NCBI RefSeq assembly: GCF_005860795.2
Contig: NZ_CP058351.1
Span: 186,001-250,000 of the forward strand
Direction: 5' to 3'
DNA: 64,000 nucleotides
DNA from: Peteryoungia desertarenae
Lineage (GTDB): Bacteria > Pseudomonadota > Alphaproteobacteria > Rhizobiales > Rhizobiaceae
Shown here piece after piece: positions 54,692-64,000 of this stretch; positions within the stretch are counted from its first letter, which is position 1, and the number at the start of each line of letters is the position of its first letter. The notes beneath the pieces were generated by a model, which was not told where the DNA came from, did not search any database, and saw only the letters and a list, made by a program, of their open reading frames with translations. Made by a program: the position numbers and the translations under genes.

Positions 54692-55827
54692 GCCTCGTCC
54701 TTCATCTTGAATTCCTTCAGGGCATCCCGATTGATCTCGATCCCGAGGCCGGGCGCATCGGGAATGGCCACCACACCGTTCTCGTGTTCGAGCGGGGTCT
54801 GGATGACGGCCTGGCGAAAAGGATTGTCTGTCCGGTCAAACTCCAGGATGGGTTCGACCGGATTGACCCTGACCGGATCCGGAACCATCGCGGCGATGAA
54901 CTGGAGGGCCGCAGCGATATGGACGGCGGTCCCCCAGACATGCGGTACGACACGCACGCCATGGAGTGCTGCAAGATCTGCCACACGTTTGGCTTCCGTG
55001 AAGCCACCGACGCCCGCCAGATCCGGCTGAACGATATCGATTGCGCGGGTTTCGATCGGTTCCTTCATGCCCCAGCGACCATGCCAGGTCTCGCCACCCG
55101 CAACCGGGATCGGTTGCTTGGCGCGCACTTCCCGGTAGGCCGCCAGTTGCTCCGGCACGACAGGTTCTTCGAACCAGTCAATACCGTAGGGGGCAGCACG
55201 GCGGCCAAACTCGATCGCCTCCAGCACCCCGTAGCCGTGATTGGCATCGGCCATCAGACGCATATCGGGGCCTGCAGCCTCCCGTGCCGCCTTGATGACC
55301 GCTAGATCCTCCTCGATCCCGAAGCCGACCTTGATCTTCGATGCGTGAAAGCCCTGAGAGCGATAGAGTGCAATGTCATTGGCATTGTCCTCGACCCGGT
55401 CAACACCGTCGCGCTTGAAGCTGCCGGTCGCATAGGCCTTGACGCTTTCGCGGAACCGTCCTCCAAGAAGCATGGAGACGGATGCACCAAAATGCTTGCC
55501 CTTGATGTCCCAGAGCGCGATGTCGACGCCTGAAAGGGCTGTCAATGTCAGCCCTCGCTGGCCCTGGTCGCGCAGGGCATTATAGAGCGTGGCCCAGATC
55601 TTCTCGGTTTCAAGCGGATTTGCGCCAATCAGCCAGTTCCGGTAGGCGGCGACGACAGCAGCATTCGGGCGAGCCGGGCCAAGGCATTCGCCCCAGCCCG
55701 TCAGGCCATTGTCGCACACGATCTCGACCAGCACATGGGCGCGCCGATCAAAGCGCATGGAGGCACTTTGAAAGGGAACCGCAAGGCGATGTTCGAGCAG
55801 GTGTGTGCGAACCTCGACGATTTTCAT
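54688..55827 (-). CDS. gci: D-galactarolactone cycloisomerase (enolase superfamily)
   Basis: A 379-residue enzyme of the mandelate racemase/enolase group. Base lysines in SKIKVGFG, metal ligands Asp in RLMADANHGYGV, Glu in DWFEEPVVPEQL and Glu in VAGGETWHGR, and the His in VRVVPHVWGT. Opens galactaro-1,4-lactone to 3-deoxy-2-keto-L-threo-hexarate. The kdgD stop is two bases before it and its own stop overlaps gli. Confidence 0.88.
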   Translation of the reverse strand: MKIVEVRTHLLEHRLAVPFQSASMRFDRRAHVLVEIVCDNGLTGWGECLGPARPNAAVVAAYRNWLIGANPLETEKIWATLYNALRDQGQRGLTLTALSGVDIALWDIKGKHFGASVSMLLGGRFRESVKAYATGSFKRDGVDRVEDNANDIALYRSQGFHASKIKVGFGIEEDLAVIKAAREAAGPDMRLMADANHGYGVLEAIEFGRRAAPYGIDWFEEPVVPEQLAAYREVRAKQPIPVAGGETWHGRWGMKEPIETRAIDIVQPDLAGVGGFTEAKRVADLAALHGVRVVPHVWGTAVHIAAALQFIAAMVPDPVRVNPVEPILEFDRTDNPFRQAVIQTPLEHENGVVAIPDAPGLGIEINRDALKEFKMKDEA

Positions 55828-55829
55828 GG

Positions 55830-56804
<975 letters not shown>

Positions 56805-57548
56805 TCATCGTACAGGTTGTCTTTGCTCCCGCAGAAGTGCACGATAACGCGCCTGGCTGCCGCGCAAGTGGCGTCGCATGGCCTCGCGCGCGGCGTCTTC
56901 GTCACCACTGGAAATCGCTTCAACGATATCGGCATGTTCGGCATCGATCAGACGAATATAGGCGGCCTGATCGTCCTCGCTTTCTTCCCCGCGAAGCGCT
57001 GCGCGCGGGATGACGCTTTTGCCGATCATCGCCAGAAACTCCCGGAAGCGAGGATTATTAGTCGCTTCAGCGATGGCAAGATGGAGCGCAAAATCTGCGT
57101 CACTGCTGGATCGACCCGCTTCAAGACAGGCGCGAACGGCATAATGCCTGTCCAGGATCACCTCTTCCTGCGCCGGAGAGCGTCTGAGTGCCGCCAGACC
57201 CGCAGCTTCAACTTCCACCGCCGTTCTGAGTTCAAGAAGCTCGATCATGGAGGAGACGCGATCAAGATCGAGATGGGCAACGGATAAAGGCGAGGGCGTA
57301 TTCTGTGCAAATTCCAGAACGAAAACCCCCGCACCCTGACGTGCTTCCACCAGCCTGTCCGCCCTGAGCGCCGCGACCGCCTCGCGCACGACCGTTCGTG
57401 AGACGCCATGGGCCTCTGACAGTTGCGCTTCACTGGGCAATTTTGCACCAGGCGGGTAGCGTCCGCTGACAATCTCGCGTCGCAAGGCGTCGCTCAACCG
57501 CTCCGTCAGAGTTCCGGTTCCGGCTTCCCGTTTGGCCTGTGATGCCAT
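56805..57548 (-). CDS. GntR/FadR-family (FCD) transcriptional regulator
   Basis: A 247-residue regulator. N-terminal winged helix LSDALRREIVSGRYPPGAKL, PSEAQLSEAHGVSRTVVREA, then an all-helical FCD domain (about 90-235) with Asp/His metal-ligand positions in DADFALHLAIAEATNNPRF and DAEHADIVEAISSGDEDAAR. Sits between kdgD and udh; probably represses uronate use until a sugar acid binds. Same strand as kdgD, with 69 bases between. Confidence 0.88.
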   Translation of the reverse strand: MASQAKREAGTGTLTERLSDALRREIVSGRYPPGAKLPSEAQLSEAHGVSRTVVREAVAALRADRLVEARQGAGVFVLEFAQNTPSPLSVAHLDLDRVSSMIELLELRTAVEVEAAGLAALRRSPAQEEVILDRHYAVRACLEAGRSSSDADFALHLAIAEATNNPRFREFLAMIGKSVIPRAALRGEESEDDQAAYIRLIDAEHADIVEAISSGDEDAAREAMRRHLRGSQARYRALLREQRQPVR

Positions 57549-57633
57549 GCTTTCCCCCTGTCAATCTCAGTCATTGCCGCTTCATAGTCGTAAACCCGTC
57601 TGGGAGGTTCGCCAAGCAAAAGCAGCATTTCCT

Positions 57634-57645
57634 GTCAATATTGAC
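57634..57645. promoter_or_regulatory. Palindrome upstream of udh
   Basis: GTCAATATTGAC, perfect 12-bp palindrome, 61 bases before the udh start and 85 bases before the start of the divergent regulator gene. Could be the operator of the FadR-type regulator. ATACACCACCTGTATGAT follows, containing a second short dyad (ATACA...TGTAT). Confidence 0.4.
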
Positions 57646-57706
57646 TGAGAATACACCACCTGTATGATAAGTTGAACAGCCAATCGGCATATAAGGGAGT
57701 AATTTC

Positions 57707-58504
57707 GTGAAGAGACTGCTGGTAACAGGTGCGGCGGGTGGCCTTGGCAAGGCGATGCGCGGTCGATTGAAAAGCGTGGCTGACACCTTGAGGCTGTCCG
57801 ATATCGTGGACTTGGGCGATGGGCAGCCCCATGAAGAGCTTTTCACCTGCGATCTTGGCGATCGGGATCAGGTCTTCCGGCTGGTCGAAGGCTGCGATGG
57901 CATTGTGCATCTCGGTGGTATTTCAGTCGAAGACAAGTTTTCCAAGATCATGAATGCCAATATTCTCGGTCTCTACAACCTTTACGAAGCCGCGCGCGCC
58001 AATGGCATGCCACGGATCGTTTTCGCCAGTTCCAACCATACGATCGGCTTTTATCAACAGAACGAATATCTCAACGGAGACGTTCCGTTTCGTCCCGATG
58101 GTCTCTACGGCGTCTCCAAATGTTTCGGTGAGGCGCTCGCACACATGTATCACGACAAGTTCGGTCAGGAGACAGCGCTGGTCCGGATCGGCAGTTGCAT
58201 GGAAAAGCCGACCAATCATCGCATGCTGTCCACCTGGATGAGCCGCAATGATTTCCTGTCGATGATCGAATGCATCTTCCGCGTTCCCCGCCTGGGCTGC
58301 CCCGTCATCTGGGGCTGCTCGAACAATGACGCGAAATGGTGGGACAACGCGCATGTGTCCTATCTGGGCTGGAAGCCAAAGGACAATGCCGAGCAATTCA
58401 GGGCCGAACTTGACGCGACCGTCCCCAGACCAGCGCCTGAAGATCCAATCGCCATCTATCAGGGTGGCCCCTTTGTCCGCGATCCGATTTTCAAGGAAGA
58501 CTGA
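57707..58504 (+). CDS. udh: Uronate dehydrogenase
   Basis: A 265-residue short-chain dehydrogenase. NAD site LLVTGAAGGLGKAMRG, catalytic Tyr and Lys in YGVSKCFGEALAHMY, and a Ser in FASSNHTIGFYQQ. Oxidises D-galacturonate or D-glucuronate with NAD+ to the aldaric 1,5-lactone, the first step of the pathway run by gli, gci and kdgD. GTG start behind GGGAG. Divergent from the regulator gene, with 158 bases between. Confidence 0.9.
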   Translation: MKRLLVTGAAGGLGKAMRGRLKSVADTLRLSDIVDLGDGQPHEELFTCDLGDRDQVFRLVEGCDGIVHLGGISVEDKFSKIMNANILGLYNLYEAARANGMPRIVFASSNHTIGFYQQNEYLNGDVPFRPDGLYGVSKCFGEALAHMYHDKFGQETALVRIGSCMEKPTNHRMLSTWMSRNDFLSMIECIFRVPRLGCPVIWGCSNNDAKWWDNAHVSYLGWKPKDNAEQFRAELDATVPRPAPEDPIAIYQGGPFVRDPIFKED

Positions 58505-58539
58505 CGCCTCTGCCGCAGATCCGTGCTCACCGAATCGGG

Positions 58540-58571
58540 CCGCCTTCCAGCTTTGCCGGAGGCGGTCTTTT
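58540..58571 (+). terminator. Rho-independent terminator after udh
   Basis: CCGCCTTCC pairs with GGAGGCGG across a 9-base loop, one base bulged, followed by TCTTTT. It begins 36 bases past the udh stop. The remaining DNA to 58802 shows no supported gene; a 63-codon frame at 58523-58714 has no domain. Confidence 0.75.
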
Positions 58572-58802
58572 GCATTGGACCTGACAGCCAGTCCGCAGGC
58601 TGGGAGAGTTGTATGTCATCTGAAGTCACTGAGGTCGGACCGTTTCGATTGGCCCTCAGCGGTTTCCTGGCACCGCAATTAACGATCTCTCAAGAAAAGT
58701 CGCAACTTGCATAACGGGCTATGCCAAGTCGGTTAACAAGCCGTTGCTTTCAGCGCTGCTCGCCCATTAATTGCATCTTGGCAAATTAAGGGGTTAGTTA
58801 CC

Positions 58803-61800
58803 ATGTCTGTTGAAGATCCGCGTCAGTCCGCCTTTGAAAACAATGCAGCCGCTTCGGAATTCGAGACGGAGTTGAGCCTTGAGTTTGCTTCTGGCACAGA
58901 CAGTTTTCCTGAGCTCGAAGTCGCGCAGGCGCAGACAACAGATACAACAGGCCCTATCCAGCAAGCGACCGCGGAGCCGGTTCCAAGTCGGATAATCCCC
59001 GACCAGAACAATGTCGTACGTCTTCCTGTGACCGTTTCAATTGACGAATTGCGTGTCGACGGACCTGATCTTATCTTGGTCCAGGCCGATGGTTCCGAAA
59101 TCACCATTGTCAACGGCGCGGCGCGGATCCCGACCTTTATCATTGCAGATGTCGAACTGCCCCAGCAGGTCCTTTTCGCTGCCCTCGAAGACAGCAACAT
59201 CAATGTTGCGGCTGGTCCGGATGGATCTTTCTCGGCATCCAGCCAGTCACCGAGCAGTGGCGGTGACTTCGATGACGGTCCCTTCGACGGTGGGCCGGAA
59301 GAGTTTGAGTTGGTCGGCCTTCTGGAGGGCACAAACTTCAGTGAGAGCCTTGCGGCGACCGACAATGGGGTGGACGATGGTGAGCCCTCGATCCCGTTTC
59401 CGCTGACTGCACCCTTCCTTTTTGATGAAGCCTTCATCGCAGATACGATTGCTGGCAACCAGCGCTTCAGCAGTGTCTTGCCCTTCAATCCCGGACCTGA
59501 CTTCGGCACGATCACGGCGATCGGCTTTGTCGCTGCGACCAATGTCGATGAAGAGGGCAATGGTCCGCAGACGCTTGCCGGCTTCACCTCCGGTGGACTG
59601 GCAATCTCGATCGAGACATTTGCGCCACCGACTGATGGCACTGTCCTGAATTTCCTCGCCCTTCGTGGTGTCGATTCCGCCGGCAATACGGTCTTCACGA
59701 TCACGGTCGACAACCGCGTCACGGGCGCCTTCACCTTCGAGCTCGTGGGCAAGCTCGATCACCCGGATGTTGGTGAAAACGGCAGTCAGGACAATCTTGC
59801 CGATCTTCTGCGCCTTGGATTCACTTACACGGTGACCGATCTTGATGGTGACTTCGTCATTGGCAATTTCAGCATCGATATTCAGGACGATGCACCGCTG
59901 ATTGGAGGAACGGAAGCAGCCCGAGTTGACGAGGATTTCTTGCGCGGCGGCAATCGTGACGATGAGCCGGTGCGAGAAACGCCGATCGAAGAGTCGGAAG
60001 GACCGATCGATGTCTTGAGGCCTGTTCTTGTTTCAGACGGGCTCACAGTTGGGGGCAACCTCAACATCAACTGGGGTGCAGATAACGGCAATGCCTCCGT
60101 CAATGGCGGCAATACCACCGGTGTGGCGAATGACCGCGCTGTCTACTTCAGCGAGGCCCAGCGTGCAGCGCTCGAGGCCCTGGGTCTGACGTCAGACGGC
60201 GTGCGTCTGGTGATAGAGCTTCAAAACAACGGCCAGACCTTGGTTGCTTACAAACCAGCCAGTTTTTCAGGCCCTGTGATCCCGCTTATCGAGGGCGAAG
60301 AAGGCCCCACGCCGTCATTCGAAGGCGTTTTCCGTGACGCAGTCTTTGATGTGACATTGTCTGATGAAGGAACCGGCTCCTATTCCTTCACGCTCTTTGG
60401 CAATCTGGATCATCCGGAGAGAAATTCCGGAACAGGACAGGTTGAGGAAGATCTGGCGATCCAGTTTGGCTTCACGGTCCGTGACAGCGACGGCGACAGG
60501 GCGACATCGACGTTCACGGTGAGCGTGAACGACGACAGTCCTGTTCGTGGAGAAGAGGAGCGCAGCGGAGCCGAGGATGAGGCGGTCAACGATGGCAATG
60601 ACGAGGACGATCGTCTTTTTCAGGTCGCTGATGGTTCGCTGAACATCCGCTGGGGTGCGGATGATGGTGACAGTGATCTTGGTGGCAATGGCGACCGTTC
60701 GGTTGCCTTCACGAATAGCAGTGTCGGTGTTGTTGGCGCCTATGGCGAGACGCTGACCTCTCTGGGCCAGCCGGTCAGCTTTACGGTGATCAACGGCGTT
60801 CTGGTCGGTTACACGGGTGAGGCAGCGCCGACAGACTTCAGTGTCGAGACAGTGTCCAAAAATGTTGTCTTCTATGTGACCCTTTCGGATGACGATCGGG
60901 ACTCCTATGAGTTCCGTCTTGTGCAGCCGCTGGACCATGCGACGAATGAGGGGACGGGTGTCGAGAACGACCTGTCTCTGACCTTCAACTACACGGCGAC
61001 GGACAGCGACGGTGACACGATCACGGGCTCGTTCACGGTTGATGTTCGGGACGATGTTGCCATGATCGGCACGCCGTTTGCGGGCGGCGTGGTCGAGGAA
61101 GAGCAGCGTCAGGTTGCCGGCGACGGCAATGATTTGATTGAGGATCCACGGGGCGCAGATGACGCGGACAGCTGGTCCGGACCGTTCTGGAACCCGCGTT
61201 TCAACGATGTGACCACGCACATGACCGGTGGCACGCTTTCGATCTCCTGGGGCTCGGACAATGCCAATGATGGTGATGGCCAGCCGGGTGACCGCTCAGT
61301 CCAGTTTGGCCCGCAGGCGATCGCGAACCTTGAGGCTCTGAACCTGACCTCCGATGGCGATACCATAAAATACACGATTGTAACCATGAGCGGCCAGCAG
61401 GTCCTGCTTGCCTATACCGGTTCTGTCGTGCCGACCACTGTGCCGACAAACGAGGATGCGGCTGTTTCCGCCAATGTCGTCTTCCAGGTTGCCCTGTCGG
61501 ATGCGGAAGCGGGTTCCTATGCCTTCAAGCTCTTCGACACGCTGGATCACCAGGGTTCAGATGAGGGAGAAGACAGCCAGATCCTGACCTTCCAGTTCAC
61601 CGCGACCGACAGCGACGGCGACGTGACCGAGCCTGCGACCTTCTCGGTCAAGGTGATCGACGACCAGCCGATTGCCATGGGCACGATTTTGGCCCGTGTT
61701 GTTGAAGAAGAAGAACTTACCGGCGGCAACGAAGATCGTACCTCCGGCTCGGGCGATCTCGACAATGACACATCGTTCATGGGCATGCCTATGAACCTGA

Positions 61801-64000
61801 CGACGGCCAAGGCCGGCGGCCCGCTTAACATCTTCTGGGGCGGCGACGACGGCAACAAGAATGAAAACGGCGGCTTTACCGGCACGCAGGTCTCGGGCGA
61901 CCGCTCGGTCGTGTTCGCGACGGGGACGGGTGCTGCGCGTGTTCTGACGGCAAGTGAGGTCGCCGAGTTCCTGACCGTCAGCGGTGGCGGTGCGACGCTT
62001 GCCAGCCTGACGTCGGAAGGCCGGGCTCTTGTCTACACATTGTCGGGCGACGGTACGGAACTGACGGCGCGCGCTGGCAGTGTCGAAGGCAATCTCGTCT
62101 TCACGGTGAATCTCATGGATGCCGATCGCGGATCCTATGAGTTTGAACTCAAGGGCGTACTCGACCATCCTGTGAAGGCCTCCGGCGCGTCGAACGAAGA
62201 TGTGATCTCCTTCAAGTTCACCTTCACCGCCCGTGATGGTGATGGCGACATCGTCAAGAACGACTTCACCGTCCGGGTTATCGACGACAGTCCTGTTCGT
62301 GGAGAAGAGGAGCGCAGCGGAGCCGAGGATGAGGCGGTCAACGATGGCAATGACGAGGACGATGGTCTTTTTCAGGTCGCTGATGGTTCGCTGAACATCC
62401 GCTGGGGTGCGGATGATGGTGACAGTGATCTTGGTGGCAATGGCGACCGTTCGGTTGCCTTCACGAATAGCAGTGTCGGTGTTGTTGGCGCCTATGGCGA
62501 GACGCTGACCTCTCTGGGCCAGCCGGTCAGCTTTACGGTGATCAACGGCGTTCTGGTCGGTTACACGGGTGAGGCAGCGCCGACAGACTTCAGTGTCGAG
62601 ACAGTGTCCAAAAATGTTGTCTTCTATGTGACCCTTTCGGATGACGATCGGGACTCCTATGAGTTCCGTCTTGTGCAGCCGCTGGACCATGCGACGAATG
62701 AGGGGACGGGTGTCGAGAACGACCTGTCTCTGACCTTCAACTACACGGCGACGGACAGCGACGGTGACACGATCACGGGCTCGTTCACGGTTGATGTTCG
62801 GGACGATGTACCAGTCTTTGACGACAATGCGCGTAGTGAAGTGTCGGAGGACGGCACCAGGACAGTCACTGCGAGCCTGAATGGCCTGGACTGGGGCGCT
62901 GACGACGGTGCGGCACGCGCGCTTGTGATGTCTGCCAATGTTGGTGTGAAGGATCATACCGATACGACTATCGGCGAGCTCCGCTCGAATGGCAAAGCAG
63001 TGTCGTTCACACTCATCAGCGGCGTGCTCGTTGCTTATGTCGATGCCGTGCCGGCTTCGGCTGTGGCCACGAATGTGGTCTTCACCGTGACGCCGAATTC
63101 ATCAACTGGCTCCTATACATTTGATCTTCGGCAGCCTCTCGATCATACCTCGCCAGTAAGTTCGGCACAGCACCTGGATCTGACCTTCGGCGTGACCGCC
63201 GTGGACAGCGATGGTGACCCTGCGACGGGTGCCTTCACGGTGCGCGTGGATGCAGCCGGTAGCATTGGATCTATCGATTATAGCAACCTGACGTCAGATG
63301 TTTTCGTCAACCTGTCTGGTTTCTCGGTGACCCGAGACGGCCAGACCGTTGCAGCCGACACGGCGACCGATCGTCCCGGCGACAATATTATTGGTCGCGA
63401 CGGTATGGCTGGTGTGGTGAGCGCGACCGGCGGTAGCGGGAATGACATCCTCGTCGGCGGAGGCACGAACAACATCCTGAATGGTGGCGATGGCAACGAC
63501 CTTCTCATTGGAGGCAAAGGCAATGACACGCTGAATGGCGGTCTCGGCGACGACACACTGATTGTCTCTGCAGACATCGACGTTGTCAGCGGTTTCGGTC
63601 CGCGCACCTTTACCAGGGGTGACGGTTCGACCGTGGGGATCGACATCAACGGTCGCTCCGGCGAAGGTGATAGCCTCAACGGTGGTACTGGCTTCGACGC
63701 AGTCCGCTTCGAACCGGCTTCCGGCGCGAATGGTTTCGTCTTCGACCGCGCCAATTCAAGCCTTGGTCTCGTAGGCGTCGAGCGCTTCGAGGGGACGGAG
63801 GGTGACGACATCATCCTCCTGCCGAAGGGATACTCTACCTCCGAAACCACGCAGATCGAAACCGATGGCGGCAAGGGCAACGACATCCTGCAGGGCTCAG
63901 ATGTTCAGGGCGACAAGATTTCTGGTGGTGACGGAAATGACCTGATCTCAGGCCTCGGTGGCAATGACGACATCAGCGGCGGCAACGGGGCCGACCAAAT
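58803..64000 (+). CDS. Giant type I-secreted RTX adhesin (3' end outside the window)
   Basis: Open to the window end, at least 1732 residues. N-terminal 220 residues are acidic and low-complexity (EFETELSLEFASGTDSF). From about residue 330 six to seven repeats of about 190 residues follow, each with LNIxWGADDG, a VTLSDxxxxSYEFxL core, LDH and a TATDSDGDxxxxSFTVxVxDD end, as in DUF5801/T1SS-143 adhesin repeats. From about residue 1540 come RTX nonapeptides (GNDILVGGGTNNILNGGDGN, GGKGNDTLNGGLGDDTL). No signal peptide, consistent with type I secretion; the secretion signal should lie beyond the window. Transporter genes are not in view. Likely role: surface attachment or biofilm. Confidence 0.88.
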   Translation, partial: MSVEDPRQSAFENNAAASEFETELSLEFASGTDSFPELEVAQAQTTDTTGPIQQATAEPVPSRIIPDQNNVVRLPVTVSIDELRVDGPDLILVQADGSEITIVNGAARIPTFIIADVELPQQVLFAALEDSNINVAAGPDGSFSASSQSPSSGGDFDDGPFDGGPEEFELVGLLEGTNFSESLAATDNGVDDGEPSIPFPLTAPFLFDEAFIADTIAGNQRFSSVLPFNPGPDFGTITAIGFVAATNVDEEGNGPQTLAGFTSGGLAISIETFAPPTDGTVLNFLALRGVDSAGNTVFTITVDNRVTGAFTFELVGKLDHPDVGENGSQDNLADLLRLGFTYTVTDLDGDFVIGNFSIDIQDDAPLIGGTEAARVDEDFLRGGNRDDEPVRETPIEESEGPIDVLRPVLVSDGLTVGGNLNINWGADNGNASVNGGNTTGVANDRAVYFSEAQRAALEALGLTSDGVRLVIELQNNGQTLVAYKPASFSGPVIPLIEGEEGPTPSFEGVFRDAVFDVTLSDEGTGSYSFTLFGNLDHPERNSGTGQVEEDLAIQFGFTVRDSDGDRATSTFTVSVNDDSPVRGEEERSGAEDEAVNDGNDEDDRLFQVADGSLNIRWGADDGDSDLGGNGDRSVAFTNSSVGVVGAYGETLTSLGQPVSFTVINGVLVGYTGEAAPTDFSVETVSKNVVFYVTLSDDDRDSYEFRLVQPLDHATNEGTGVENDLSLTFNYTATDSDGDTITGSFTVDVRDDVAMIGTPFAGGVVEEEQRQVAGDGNDLIEDPRGADDADSWSGPFWNPRFNDVTTHMTGGTLSISWGSDNANDGDGQPGDRSVQFGPQAIANLEALNLTSDGDTIKYTIVTMSGQQVLLAYTGSVVPTTVPTNEDAAVSANVVFQVALSDAEAGSYAFKLFDTLDHQGSDEGEDSQILTFQFTATDSDGDVTEPATFSVKVIDDQPIAMGTILARVVEEEELTGGNEDRTSGSGDLDNDTSFMGMPMNLTTAKAGGPLNIFWGGDDGNKNENGGFTGTQVSGDRSVVFATGTGAARVLTASEVAEFLTVSGGGATLASLTSEGRALVYTLSGDGTELTARAGSVEGNLVFTVNLMDADRGSYEFELKGVLDHPVKASGASNEDVISFKFTFTARDGDGDIVKNDFTVRVIDDSPVRGEEERSGAEDEAVNDGNDEDDGLFQVADGSLNIRWGADDGDSDLGGNGDRSVAFTNSSVGVVGAYGETLTSLGQPVSFTVINGVLVGYTGEAAPTDFSVETVSKNVVFYVTLSDDDRDSYEFRLVQPLDHATNEGTGVENDLSLTFNYTATDSDGDTITGSFTVDVRDDVPVFDDNARSEVSEDGTRTVTASLNGLDWGADDGAARALVMSANVGVKDHTDTTIGELRSNGKAVSFTLISGVLVAYVDAVPASAVATNVVFTVTPNSSTGSYTFDLRQPLDHTSPVSSAQHLDLTFGVTAVDSDGDPATGAFTVRVDAAGSIGSIDYSNLTSDVFVNLSGFSVTRDGQTVAADTATDRPGDNIIGRDGMAGVVSATGGSGNDILVGGGTNNILNGGDGNDLLIGGKGNDTLNGGLGDDTLIVSADIDVVSGFGPRTFTRGDGSTVGIDINGRSGEGDSLNGGTGFDAVRFEPASGANGFVFDRANSSLGLVGVERFEGTEGDDIILLPKGYSTSETTQIETDGGKGNDILQGSDVQGDKISGGDGNDLISGLGGNDDISGGNGADQ
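60530..61057 (+). repeat. 528-bp intragenic repeat, copy 1
   Basis: Identical to 62282-62809 except one base that I could see (C at 60612, G at 62364), offset 1752 bases, in frame. It covers 176 codons, nearly one adhesin repeat. Confidence 0.93.
62282..62809 (+). repeat. 528-bp intragenic repeat, copy 2
   Basis: Second copy of 60530-61057. The remaining repeats of the gene are much more diverged at DNA level, so this pair is recent or kept equal by gene conversion. Confidence 0.93.
63421..63570 (+). repeat. RTX calcium-binding nonapeptide repeats, first block
   Basis: Encodes GG-x-G-x-D-type units (GGSGNDILVG, GGDGNDLLIGGKGNDTLN) inside the adhesin. A second block starts near 63864 (GGKGNDILQG, GGDGNDLISGLGGNDDISGG) and continues past the window end. 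Confidence 0.85.

Noticed and set aside
59247..62957. Long reverse-strand frames (up to 466 codons) opposite the adhesin
   Set aside because: They repeat exactly with the adhesin's own repeats and exist only because the plus strand has biased codons; no start signals.

Overview
The window looks like a chromosome or large replicon of an alphaproteobacterium of the Rhizobiales, most likely the Rhizobium/Agrobacterium group. The reasons are a D-galacturonate gene set arranged as in Agrobacterium (udh, GntR-type regulator, kdgD, gci, gli and a TRAP transporter), rhizobial-type toxin-antitoxin and insertion elements, and high-GC coding with typical alphaproteobacterial start sites. No rRNA, tRNA or CRISPR array was seen.

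Layout. 1-167: start of a membrane (probably chemotaxis) protein. 621-1397: broken IS110-type transposase. 1682-5473: TetR regulator divergent from a DevBCA-type ABC exporter. 5722-7331: IS3-family element next to a fragment of a dihydrofolate-reductase-like gene. 7593-18675: copper/heavy-metal block (multicopper oxidase, two-component system, CusBA-like RND efflux, small periplasmic proteins, a cytochrome c and a DUF305 protein). 18716-21046: YdeP/FdhF-type molybdopterin oxidoreductase, divergent from a complete caa3-type oxidase module (21493-27656: subunits II, I, III, a small membrane protein, CtaG and two c-type cytochromes) and a CPA1 antiporter. 28999-38025: mobile, stability and defence-like zone with a decayed ISKra4-type transposase, a PIN toxin with a frameshifted antitoxin, a DUF3883 protein, a HigBA pair with a clear operator, a very large tyrosine recombinase, an IS110/IS1111 element abutting an inverted fragment of a second copy, and an HTH regulator. 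38769-41654: FtsK-like translocase without membrane segments. 42302-43330: hipA remnant and a 23-bp tandem repeat resembling an IS21-type end.

From about 43.5 kb the window is more ordinary: a nucleotidyltransferase-HEPN protein, a subtilisin autotransporter, a diguanylate cyclase, ornithine cyclodeaminase, then the galacturonate operon (TRAP transporter DctMQP, gli, gci, kdgD, FadR-type regulator) divergent from udh. The window ends inside a giant type I-secreted RTX adhesin whose repeats include two almost identical 528-bp copies.

How the parts fit. The left 30 kb reads as an acquired copper-handling and respiration island: the kinase/regulator pair probably controls the efflux pump (a shared 16-bp motif lies upstream of both), and the oxidase module brings its own copper chaperone and electron-donor cytochromes. 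The right side imports and oxidises uronates to 2-oxoglutarate semialdehyde; the last enzyme of that route is not in the window. No wholly new system could be proven from sequence alone. The strongest anomalies are the multicopper oxidase lacking a type-3 copper histidine, the shared motif, the cytochrome domain shuffling, an 18-bp repeat bracketing about 30 kb, the recombinase/toxin islet and the self-targeted IS110 arrangement.
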